NCBI GenBank assembly: GCA_016780605.1
Contig: JADHLS010000383.1
Location: 1 to 5,869 of the forward strand
Direction: 5' to 3'
Source of the DNA: Reyranella sp.
GTDB lineage: Bacteria > Pseudomonadota > Alphaproteobacteria > Reyranellales > Reyranellaceae
Length of the DNA: 5,869 bases
The notes under the pieces were generated by a model. The model worked only from the letters and a program-made list of their open reading frames with translations. It was not told the origin of the DNA and did not search any database. The position numbers and the translations under genes are program-made. This document shows positions 1-4,879 of this stretch, piece after piece. Every line of letters begins with the position of its first letter. The stretch's first letter is position 1.

Positions 1-41
1 CGTCCTTTGTTAGCCACAGCATACCTGGCCGGCCCGGAGAT

Positions 42-1082
42 TCACGCGTCTTTCATCTCCATCCAGCTTTGCTCGACGTCCGCACGGTCGAGGTCGCGAG
101 TGATGAAGACCAGGCGCGAGCGGCGGTCGTCATCCGGCCAGTGCGCCAGCAGGGTCGGTGGATGGAAGGTGCGATGCACGCCGTGGATCACAAGCGGCTG
201 GTCCTCGCCCGCGACGTTGAGCACGCCCTTGACGCGCAGCAGCCGGTCGCCCCACGAGGCGCGCACGGCCATCAGCCAGCGATTGAAGCGGTCCCAATCG
301 AGCGGCTCGTCGAAGGTGAGGCAGAACGAGCCGATATGGGCATCGTGGCGTGACCGGTCGTGGTGCTCGTGATGGTGATGATGGTGGTCATGGGCTTCCG
401 CATTCAGCCATTGCTGCACGCGGTCGCTCTTGCCGGCGGGATCGAACGGCCCGGAATCGAACAGCAGCGCCGGGTCGATCTCCCCTTGCACGACTTCATA
501 GAGCGCCGCCCCGGGATTGAGGTCTTCCAGCCGCGCCCGCAAGTGCGCGCTGGCATTGATGCCCGCGAGGTCGGTCTTGCTCATCAGCAGCCGGTCGGCG
601 ACGGCGGCCTGTTTCACCGCTTCCACATGCTCGTCGAGCTGGCGCGCGCCGTTCAAGGCATCGACCGTCGCCACGACGCCGTCCAGCCGGTAGTCGTGGC
701 TGATCATGGGATGGTTGAGCAGCAGCTGGAGGATCGGCGCCGGGTCGGCAAGCCCCGTCGTCTCCAGCAGCGCGCGGTCGAACGGCGGCGTCTCGTCGCT
801 GGCGCGGCGGCGGGCGATGTCGCGCAGCGTCTTGTCGAGATCGCCCTGGATGGTGCAGCAGACGCAGCCCGACTGGAGCAGGATCATGTCGCCACTGATC
901 GACTGCATGAACAGGTGATCGAGCCCGACCTCGCCGAACTCGTTCACCAGCACGAGGCTGCGCGCCATGCGCGGATCGCCCAGCACGCGATTGAGCAGGG
1001 TGGTCTTGCCGCTGCCCAGGAAGCCCGTGATGAGGCTCACAGGTATGCGGGATGAGGACTTGTCTTGGTCGAACAGACTCAT
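42..1082 (-). CDS. CobW/COG0523-family GTPase, putative metal chaperone
   Basis: 346-aa G3E-family P-loop GTPase, expected to be cytoplasmic and to bind metal and deliver it to a client protein using GTP. Visible motifs: Walker A GFLGSGKTT (residues 20-28), the CxCC metal motif CVCC (73-76) in the usual SGCVCCTIQGDL setting, ETTGLADP (107-114), and SKTD (168-171) at the guanine-specificity position. A histidine-rich linker (about 231-249, 11 His) is followed by a CobW_C-type domain (about 250-335) with RVKGVLNVAG, GVHRTFHPP and SRLVFITRDL. The ATG at 1082 is chosen because MSLFDQ runs directly into the beta-strand before Walker A. An in-frame ATG at 1178 would add 32 unrelated residues and cover the intergenic palindromes. 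The ribosome binding site is weak. It is divergent from the exported cyclase gene, 113 bp away, which suggests shared control. COG0523 members serve Zn, Co, Ni, Fe or nitrile hydratase, and the sequence does not reveal which metal is handled here. The family call is secure; the client is inference. Confidence 0.93.
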   Translation of the reverse strand: MSLFDQDKSSSRIPVSLITGFLGSGKTTLLNRVLGDPRMARSLVLVNEFGEVGLDHLFMQSISGDMILLQSGCVCCTIQGDLDKTLRDIARRRASDETPPFDRALLETTGLADPAPILQLLLNHPMISHDYRLDGVVATVDALNGARQLDEHVEAVKQAAVADRLLMSKTDLAGINASAHLRARLEDLNPGAALYEVVQGEIDPALLFDSGPFDPAGKSDRVQQWLNAEAHDHHHHHHEHHDRSRHDAHIGSFCLTFDEPLDWDRFNRWLMAVRASWGDRLLRVKGVLNVAGEDQPLVIHGVHRTFHPPTLLAHWPDDDRRSRLVFITRDLDRADVEQSWMEMKDA

Positions 1083-1092
1083 TGCACCGTCG

Positions 1093-1114
1093 GTGTCAGT
1101 TCTGTGACTGATAC
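1093..1114. repeat. Imperfect inverted repeat, 8-bp arms
   Basis: GTGTCAGT (1093-1100) and ACTGATAC (1107-1114) are inverted with one mismatched pair and a 6-bp centre (TCTGTG). It lies just upstream of the GTPase start and shares its last two bases with the next palindrome. It could be an operator half of a composite site or a short hairpin in the GTPase mRNA leader. The two cannot be told apart here. Confidence 0.45.
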
Positions 1115-1127
1115 AACGTAACGTTGT
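1113..1127. promoter_or_regulatory. Perfect 15-bp palindrome, putative operator
   Basis: ACAACGT-A-ACGTTGT is a perfect inverted repeat (7-bp arms, 1-bp centre), an arrangement typical of sites for dimeric helix-turn-helix or Fur-family repressors. It begins 31 bp upstream of the GTPase start codon and overlaps a weak minus-strand -10 candidate. COG0523 genes are often controlled by the zinc regulator Zur. However, this palindrome does not match the alphaproteobacterial Zur box as I recall it (TGTTATA-type arms), so the regulator remains unidentified. Confidence 0.5.
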
Positions 1128-1162
1128 TCTCGCCTTGACGCTCCCAGGGGACGGCAGGACGC

Positions 1163-1180
1163 TTGTGACGTCAATCACAA
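1163..1180. promoter_or_regulatory. CRP/FNR-type palindrome next to cyclase RBS
   Basis: TTGTGA-CGTCAA-TCACAA is a perfect 6-6-6 inverted repeat. It fits the CRP consensus TGTGA-N6-TCACA exactly and resembles sites for the wider CRP/FNR family. The last base abuts the cyclase Shine-Dalgarno sequence (AAGGAGGG, 1181-1188). A regulator bound here would sit downstream of, or on, any cyclase promoter and so would more likely repress that gene. From the GTPase side it lies about 80-100 bp upstream of the start codon, a plausible activator position. The match is seen directly; the bound protein and the sign of regulation are inferred. Confidence 0.55.
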
Positions 1181-1188
1181 AAGGAGGG
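1181..1188 (+). promoter_or_regulatory. Strong Shine-Dalgarno of cyclase gene
   Basis: AAGGAGGG ends 7 bases before the ATG at 1196 and is a near-ideal anti-Shine-Dalgarno match, so it fixes that start. It is the strongest ribosome binding site in the window and suggests high translation of the exported cyclase. Confidence 0.8.
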
Positions 1189-1195
1189 AGCGTCC

Positions 1196-2275
1196 ATGGA
1201 CTCGAGATACCTTCAGGACAAGGAAGAGCTCAAGCAGGCAGCGCAGGCCATCGACGAGGACCGGCGCAATTTCCTCACCGCCGGCCTGGTCGGCGGCGCT
1301 GTTGCCGCCGGTACATTGATGGCGGGCGCAGCGCACGCCCAGCAGGTGGCGCAGGCGCCGGCAGTCATCACTCCTTGGTGGCCCCATCCCAAGTGGGGCA
1401 AGGACGACCAGGCAGGCGCCTCGAACTACATGACGCCGGCGAAGGTCCTCGATACCGTCAAGCTGATCAAGGACGGCAAGGTCTATCGCGTCGGCCGCGT
1501 CTATGAAAACGCGATGCCGAAGTTTGGCGAGCGCGTCTTCGTCCTGCGCATCCCCGGTTCGCCGACCGGCGGCCCGGTCGGCGCCAACAAGCTCATCTAC
1601 CACGACGAGTTCCTGAGCACGGAGATCGGCCAGACCGGTACGCAGTTCGACGGGCTTGGGCACATCGGCATCCAGCTGGGCAAGGACGGCGACCAGAACG
1701 AGATGCGCTACTATAACGGCGTGACCCAGCTCGAGATCGCCAGCCCCTATGGCCTGAAGAAGCTCGGCATGGAGCAGTGCAAGCCGTTCTTCACGCGTGG
1801 CCACCTATTCGACGTCGAGGCCGTCAAGGGGAAGATGATGGATGTCGGCGAGGAGATCACCGTCGCCGACCTGCGCGCGGCGATGCAGAAGCAGAACATG
1901 CAGGAGGCCGACGTCAAAGAAGGCGACGCCGTGTTCTTCAACACCGGCTTTGGCAAGTTGTGGATCAAGAACAACGACAAGTTCAACAGCGGCGAGCCTG
2001 GCATCGGCTTGGAGGTCGCGAAGTGGTGCATCGACAAGGGCGTGTGCATGACCGGCGCCGATACCTGGGCAACCGAGGTGGTGCCCAATCCCAACAAGGA
2101 TCTGGCGTTTCCCGTGCACCAGGAACTCATTTGCAAGAATGGCATCTATAATCACGAGAATCTCGACTTCACCGGGCTGATTGCCGATCGCAAGTATCAG
2201 TTCGCCTACATTTTCTCGCCGGCGCCGATCAAAGGCGCGACGGGATCGAACGGCGGCCCCATTGCCGTAACCTGA
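1196..2275 (+). CDS. Tat-exported cyclase-family (kynurenine formamidase-like) protein
   Basis: 359-aa member of the cyclase family (PF04199: metal-dependent amidohydrolases including kynurenine formamidase KynB and cyclic-amide hydrolases). The N-terminus has a twin-arginine signal: DRRNFLTAG (residues 22-30), a hydrophobic stretch to about 45 and a cleavage site after AHA (46-48), so export of the folded protein to the periplasm is expected. The n-region before the arginines is long (22 residues). The usual HxGTHxDxPxH motif appears as QTGTQFDGLGH (146-156): both motif histidines are glutamine, while Asp152 and His156 remain. The C-terminal part keeps FPVHQELI (His308) and IYNHENLDF (Glu321), which resemble the catalytic His and Glu region of KynB, and ends with the family-typical GATGSNGGPIAV. 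The divergent metallochaperone gene hints at a metal cofactor. Substrate unknown; kynurenine formamidase itself is unlikely given the Tat signal, the greater length (KynB is roughly 210 aa) and the altered motif. Confidence 0.9.
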   Translation: MDSRYLQDKEELKQAAQAIDEDRRNFLTAGLVGGAVAAGTLMAGAAHAQQVAQAPAVITPWWPHPKWGKDDQAGASNYMTPAKVLDTVKLIKDGKVYRVGRVYENAMPKFGERVFVLRIPGSPTGGPVGANKLIYHDEFLSTEIGQTGTQFDGLGHIGIQLGKDGDQNEMRYYNGVTQLEIASPYGLKKLGMEQCKPFFTRGHLFDVEAVKGKMMDVGEEITVADLRAAMQKQNMQEADVKEGDAVFFNTGFGKLWIKNNDKFNSGEPGIGLEVAKWCIDKGVCMTGADTWATEVVPNPNKDLAFPVHQELICKNGIYNHENLDFTGLIADRKYQFAYIFSPAPIKGATGSNGGPIAVT

Positions 2276-2316
2276 TCGCCGAGACCGGGAGGAACATCTC
2301 GGAATGCATATCTGGT

Positions 2317-2340
2317 GCGCCCTCGCAGTTGCGAGGGCGC
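2317..2340 (+). terminator. Strong GC hairpin after cyclase gene, likely terminator
   Basis: GCGCCCTCGC and GCGAGGGCGC form a perfect 10-bp stem closed by the tetraloop AGTT. The hairpin starts 42 bases after the cyclase stop. The downstream tract (CTGGCGGGCTTTGG) lacks a real T-run, so it is not a canonical intrinsic terminator. In GC-rich alphaproteobacteria such hairpins may still terminate or protect the mRNA 3' end. No mirror gene lies on the other strand. Confidence 0.65.
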
Positions 2341-2436
2341 CTGGCGGGCTTTGGCGATTGACTCGCTAAAACCGGCGGGTCTTAACTGTCGGTGCCCAGA
2401 CATGTCGGCGACGCACGGATCGCCATTCAAGACAAA

Positions 2437-2442
2437 TATAAT
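2437..2442 (+). promoter_or_regulatory. Putative -10 box of lactonase-like gene
   Basis: A perfect TATAAT stands in an otherwise GC-rich context, 23 bases upstream of the ATG at 2466. Transcription would start near 2449 and leave a leader of about 17 nt that includes the GGGAGG Shine-Dalgarno (2455-2460). No TTGACA-like -35 box is found 16-18 bp upstream, so an activator or an alternative sigma contact might be needed. A second weak candidate is TTGACT (2358-2363) with CTTAAC (2381-2386). Confidence 0.4.
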
Positions 2443-2465
2443 CCCACGAAACTCGGGAGGGATGC

Positions 2466-3341
2466 ATGTTCGGCAAGGCACTGGCGGCGACCGCCGCGAT
2501 CGCCATAACCACCGGCTTCTCGGTGGCTCAGGCACAAGACATGAAAATGTATGCGTTCAGTTCGGGGCCTCTCACCATCGGCAAGGGCGCCTTGGTGAAC
2601 AACGCCCCGAATGAACCGCCGATCCAGGTTCCGGTCGGCTTCTATGTCATTCGCCATCCGAAGGGCAACGTGCTCTTCGACACCGGCAACAACGACAAGA
2701 TCATCAAGGACCCGAGCTACTGGGGCGCCTCGTTCACCGCGCTGAAGCCGGTCAACACACCGGACGTGGCGATCGACGTGCAGCTGCAGAAGATCGGGCT
2801 CAAGCCCGACGACATCAAGTATGTCGTGCCCAGCCACCTCCATCTGGATCACGGCGGCAACGTCGGCAAGTTCCCGAACTCGACGATCGTCGTGCAGCGG
2901 GATGAGATCCAGAATGCGTTCTGGCCGAAGGCCGGGACGGGCGGGCCCTACATGATCGGCGACGTCCTGCCGCTCAGGTCGGCGAACACCGACTATCCCA
3001 ACGCCGTCAAGATGATCCAGCTCGAGGGCGACCTCGACCTGTTCGGCGACGGCACCTTGGTGGTCAAGCGCTGGGTCGCCCACACGCCGGGCAGCCAGAT
3101 GATGACCGTGCGCCTGAAGAACACGGGCCTCGTCATCCTGACGGGTGACAACGTCTACATGCGCGAGAACGTGGAAAAGAGCATTCCGCCGAACATCGTG
3201 CTGGCCTACAACCCGCAGGGCTTCCTTACCGCCTTCGAATGGATCCGCATGCAGATGGCGAACGAGAAAGCCGACTTCTTCACCGCGCACGATCCGGACG
3301 CCTACAAGGCCATGAAGAAGGCGCCGGAGTTCTACGACTGA
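2466..3341 (+). CDS. Exported MBL-fold hydrolase, AHL-lactonase-like
   Basis: 291-aa metallo-beta-lactamase-fold hydrolase related to N-acyl-homoserine-lactone lactonases (AiiA/AttM type). A Sec-type signal peptide covers residues 1-24 (hydrophobic core, cleavage near AQA-QD) and has no twin arginine, so the mature enzyme should be periplasmic. The dinuclear zinc set is complete: HLHLDH (His124, His126, Asp128, His129), His206 in AHTPGSQ, Asp228 in LTGDNVY and His275 in TAHDPDAY. Tyr231 follows Asp228 by three residues, as AiiA Tyr194 follows Asp191, and LFDTGNN (70-76) matches the family strand. The ATG at 2466 is preferred because it has GGGAGG five bases upstream and opens directly into the signal peptide; the overlapping ATG at 2462 is out of frame. 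It is probably monocistronic, between two hairpins. The fold and metal site are secure. Lactone substrate and quorum quenching are inferred: many lactonases are cytoplasmic, and relatives hydrolyse other lactones or esters. Confidence 0.92.
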   Translation: MFGKALAATAAIAITTGFSVAQAQDMKMYAFSSGPLTIGKGALVNNAPNEPPIQVPVGFYVIRHPKGNVLFDTGNNDKIIKDPSYWGASFTALKPVNTPDVAIDVQLQKIGLKPDDIKYVVPSHLHLDHGGNVGKFPNSTIVVQRDEIQNAFWPKAGTGGPYMIGDVLPLRSANTDYPNAVKMIQLEGDLDLFGDGTLVVKRWVAHTPGSQMMTVRLKNTGLVILTGDNVYMRENVEKSIPPNIVLAYNPQGFLTAFEWIRMQMANEKADFFTAHDPDAYKAMKKAPEFYD

Positions 3342-3419
3342 TCGTAGGGGAGCGCTCTTCCTGACGGATCAACGGCGAGGCCGCTTTGGGCTTCGCCGTC
3401 TTGCCGGGTATCTGAGTAT
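3342..3419 (+). other. Short spacer before the ABC operon
   Basis: The 78 bases between the lactonase-like stop and the ATPase start are mostly occupied by a hairpin (3372-3399). Only 20 bases remain between the hairpin and the ATG at 3420, and they contain no Shine-Dalgarno sequence. TTGGGC (3386-3391) and TATCTG (3409-3414), 17 bp apart, are a weak promoter possibility that would give a leaderless or nearly leaderless mRNA. Confidence 0.4.
3372..3399 (+). terminator. 11-bp hairpin after lactonase gene, probable terminator
   Basis: ACGGCGAGGCC (3372-3382) pairs with GGGCTTCGCCGT-type bases at 3389-3399 (11 pairs, one G-U) around the loop GCTTTG. It begins 31 bases after the lactonase stop. 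The following bases (CTTGCC) are only slightly T-rich, so termination strength is uncertain. It could instead be a processing or attenuating hairpin in a longer transcript into the ABC genes. Confidence 0.6.
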
Positions 3420-4154
3420 ATGGCCGTCCTGTCGCTCGACCGGCTGAGCAAGCGCTTCGGCGCCCGCCTGGCGGTCGATGGCGTCTCTTTCGCTGTGGAG
3501 GAGCGCGAGGTCTTCGGCCTGCTCGGGCCGAACGGCTCTGGCAAGAGCACCATCCTGAGGCTTGTCACCGGCTACCTCTATCCCAGCTCGGGGACGGTCC
3601 GCGTCGCCGGCATCGATGTCGTGCGCGCGGCCCGCGCCGCCCGCGAACGCATCGGCTATGTGCCCGAGGATTCGCCGCTCTACGGCCATATGCGGGTCGT
3701 CGAGTACCTCTCGTTCATGGGGCGGCTGCGGGGCATCACGGGCGCAGCCCTGGACCGCACCATCGACGCCGCCGTCGAGAGGCTGGCGCTGGGCTCCGTG
3801 CGCAGCACCATCATCGAGCGGCTGTCGCGCGGCTACCGGCAGCGCGTGTCGCTGGCCCAGGCGGTGCTGCACAAGCCCGAACTACTGGTGCTCGACGAGC
3901 CGAGCAACGGCCTCGACCCCCGGCAGATCATCGAATTGCGCGGGCTGCTGCGGGACCTGGCGCAGGATTGTGCCGTGCTGGTGACGTCTCACATCCTGGC
4001 CGAGATCGAGCGGACGGCCGACCGTGTGGCGATCCTGCTCGATGGACGCCTGCTGACCGTCGAGCAGATCGCCCACGAGACGGTGGCGGCGCCGGCGCCA
4101 TCGCGCCTCGAGGCTCTGTTCCTCGACCTCACCCAGGCAAAGGCGATGCAATGA
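3420..4154 (+). CDS. ABC transporter ATP-binding protein, GldA-like
   Basis: 244-aa cytoplasmic ATPase subunit of an ABC-2-type transporter, closest in style to GldA of the gliding-motility-type systems. Motifs in order: Walker A GPNGSGKST (residues 36-44); a Q-loop region GYVPEDSPLY in which Glu83 stands where many ABC proteins have Gln, as in the GldA group; signature LSRGYRQR (135-142); Walker B LLVLDEP (155-161); D-loop SNGLD; switch His191 in TSH. It stops shortly after the nucleotide-binding domain and lacks the longer C-terminal extension of roughly 300-residue GldA/CcmA-like proteins. No Shine-Dalgarno is visible, but no upstream in-frame ATG, GTG or TTG lies close by, and MAVLSLDRLSKRFG is a normal N-terminus for the family. 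Its stop overlaps the permease start (ATGA), so it is the first gene of a coupled operon. Substrate and direction of transport are unknown. Confidence 0.93.
   Translation: MAVLSLDRLSKRFGARLAVDGVSFAVEEREVFGLLGPNGSGKSTILRLVTGYLYPSSGTVRVAGIDVVRAARAARERIGYVPEDSPLYGHMRVVEYLSFMGRLRGITGAALDRTIDAAVERLALGSVRSTIIERLSRGYRQRVSLAQAVLHKPELLVLDEPSNGLDPRQIIELRGLLRDLAQDCAVLVTSHILAEIERTADRVAILLDGRLLTVEQIAHETVAAPAPSRLEALFLDLTQAKAMQ
4139..4143 (+). promoter_or_regulatory. Shine-Dalgarno deciding the permease start
   Basis: AAAGG ends 7 bases before the ATG at 4151. Together with the ATGA stop/start overlap it selects 4151 over the far-upstream in-frame starts that would put the permease N-terminus inside the ATPase gene. 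Confidence 0.6.
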
Positions 4155-4876
4155 GCCGTATTGGCAGCCCAGTGGGAAGCCAAGTGGCGACTCTGGTGGG
4201 CAAGGAGGTGCGCACGCTCTTCACCTCGCCGATCGCCTATGCCGTGATCGCCGTGTTCGTCGTGCTGAGCGGTTACACCTTCACCGTGTCGCTGATCGTC
4301 GCCAAGCAGGCGACCCTGGTGCACATCTTCTTCCAGTCGGCCGTCCAGCTGATCCTGCTCGTGCCGCTCATCACCATGCGCCAGTTCGCCGAGGAGCGTC
4401 GCAGCGGCACGCTCCAGCTCCTGCTGACGGCGCCTTTGGCGGAAATCGACATCGTCGCGGCGAAGTTCATCGCCTGCATGGTGGTGCTGGGGGCGATGAC
4501 CGGCCTGACCCTGGTCTATGCCGCGATTCTCGCGGCCTACGGCGATCCGGACTGGGGGCCGATCTACAGCGGCTATATCGGTCTCCTGCTGCTGGGCGCG
4601 GCCCTGGTCTCGATCGGGCTGATGATCTCGGCATTGACCGCGAACCAGATCGTCGCCGCTGTCGTGTCCCTCGGGCTGTTCGGCATTCTCTGGTCGATCG
4701 ACACGCTGGCCTCGCTGCTGCCGATGCCTTTCGAGAACTGGATGCTCGGCCTGTCTCTGCTGGCGCATTTCACGCCCTTCGCGGTCGGTGCGATGTATCT
4801 GTCCGACGTCGGCTTCTTCCTTTCCGTCATCCTGCTCGGCCTGTTCCTGACGGTCCGGGCGCTGGCGCGGCGCTGA
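4151..4876 (+). CDS. ABC-2 type permease, GldF-like
   Basis: 241-aa inner-membrane permease partnering the ATPase encoded immediately upstream. The N-terminus has the family-typical KEVRTLFTSPIAY (residues 18-30). Hydrophobic segments appear at about 28-50, 57-75, 101-128, 139-163, 167-192 and 210-238, giving about six membrane spans. The cytoplasmic loop MRQFAEERRSGTLQLLLTAPL (76-96) is the conserved ABC-2/GldF coupling motif. The ATG at 4151 overlaps the ATPase stop by 4 bp, implying translational coupling and equal subunit amounts. In the frame this gene could be extended far upstream, but that would overlap the ATPase and add an arginine-rich non-membrane sequence, so the short start is chosen. 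The gene is complete. Its substrate is not deducible, and the link to gliding is by family name only, since alphaproteobacteria with such genes generally do not glide. Confidence 0.92.
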   Translation: MSRIGSPVGSQVATLVGKEVRTLFTSPIAYAVIAVFVVLSGYTFTVSLIVAKQATLVHIFFQSAVQLILLVPLITMRQFAEERRSGTLQLLLTAPLAEIDIVAAKFIACMVVLGAMTGLTLVYAAILAAYGDPDWGPIYSGYIGLLLLGAALVSIGLMISALTANQIVAAVVSLGLFGILWSIDTLASLLPMPFENWMLGLSLLAHFTPFAVGAMYLSDVGFFLSVILLGLFLTVRALARR

Positions 4877-4879
4877 GCG

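Larger units (their letters stand above)
1083..1195. promoter_or_regulatory. Divergent promoter region, rich in dyad symmetry
   Basis: This 113-bp gap separates the start codons of the divergent GTPase and cyclase genes, so both promoters must lie here or inside the neighbouring gene. It contains three main dyads, at 1093-1114, 1113-1127 and 1163-1180, plus a short one (CACCG-T-CGGTG, 1085-1095) next to the GTPase start. A TTGACG at 1135-1140 could be a -35 box for the cyclase gene, but no good -10 lies 16-18 bp downstream. TGTATC on the minus strand (1116-1111) is a weak -10 candidate for the GTPase gene, and the 15-bp palindrome would overlap it. Promoter positions are guesses; the dyads are read directly. 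Confidence 0.6.
2276..2465 (+). other. Intergenic region: hairpin, then putative promoter
   Basis: This 190-bp region has no convincing gene. The first third holds a strong GC hairpin (2317-2340). The last 30 bases hold a TATAAT (2437-2442) and a Shine-Dalgarno sequence for the lactonase-like gene. A small dyad CCGAGA/TCTCGG (2279-2284 and 2297-2302) lies just after the cyclase stop. The AT-richer part before the lactonase start fits a promoter and suggests that the lactonase gene is transcribed separately from the cyclase. Confidence 0.6.

Noticed and set aside
1..22. Possible start of another minus-strand gene (ATG at 22 reading to the left edge)
   Set aside because: Only seven codons are visible, with no convincing Shine-Dalgarno sequence; it cannot be supported from this window.
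353..392. The CAC/CAT-type repeat as a microsatellite or CRISPR-like element
   Set aside because: It is the coding sequence of the in-frame histidine linker of the GTPase; there are no spaced identical repeats.
360..1055. Long plus-strand open frame opposite the GTPase gene
   Set aside because: It is an antisense shadow of the strongly supported GTPase gene: a composition-driven Arg/Val/Gln-rich product with no domain, caused by GC-rich third positions.
1113..1127. Calling the 15-bp palindrome a Zur box
   Set aside because: The position suits Zur control of a COG0523 gene, but the arms (ACAACGT) do not match the alphaproteobacterial Zur consensus I know, so it was left as an unidentified operator.
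1083..1178. N-terminal extension of the GTPase from an ATG at 1178 (32 extra residues)
   Set aside because: The extension lacks family similarity, would place coding sequence over the intergenic palindromes and would leave almost no promoter space; the ATG at 1082 gives a normal N-terminus.
2304..2369. Possible 21-codon small gene (MHIWCALAVARAPGGLWRLTR) with GGGAGG upstream
   Set aside because: It runs through the 10-bp terminator-like hairpin, its spacing from the purine tract is long, and nothing supports conservation; coincidence is more likely.
2427..3290. 287-codon minus-strand open frame opposite the lactonase-like gene
   Set aside because: The real gene has a signal peptide and complete metal motifs; the antisense product is a low-complexity His/Asp/Val/Arg sequence without recognisable motifs.
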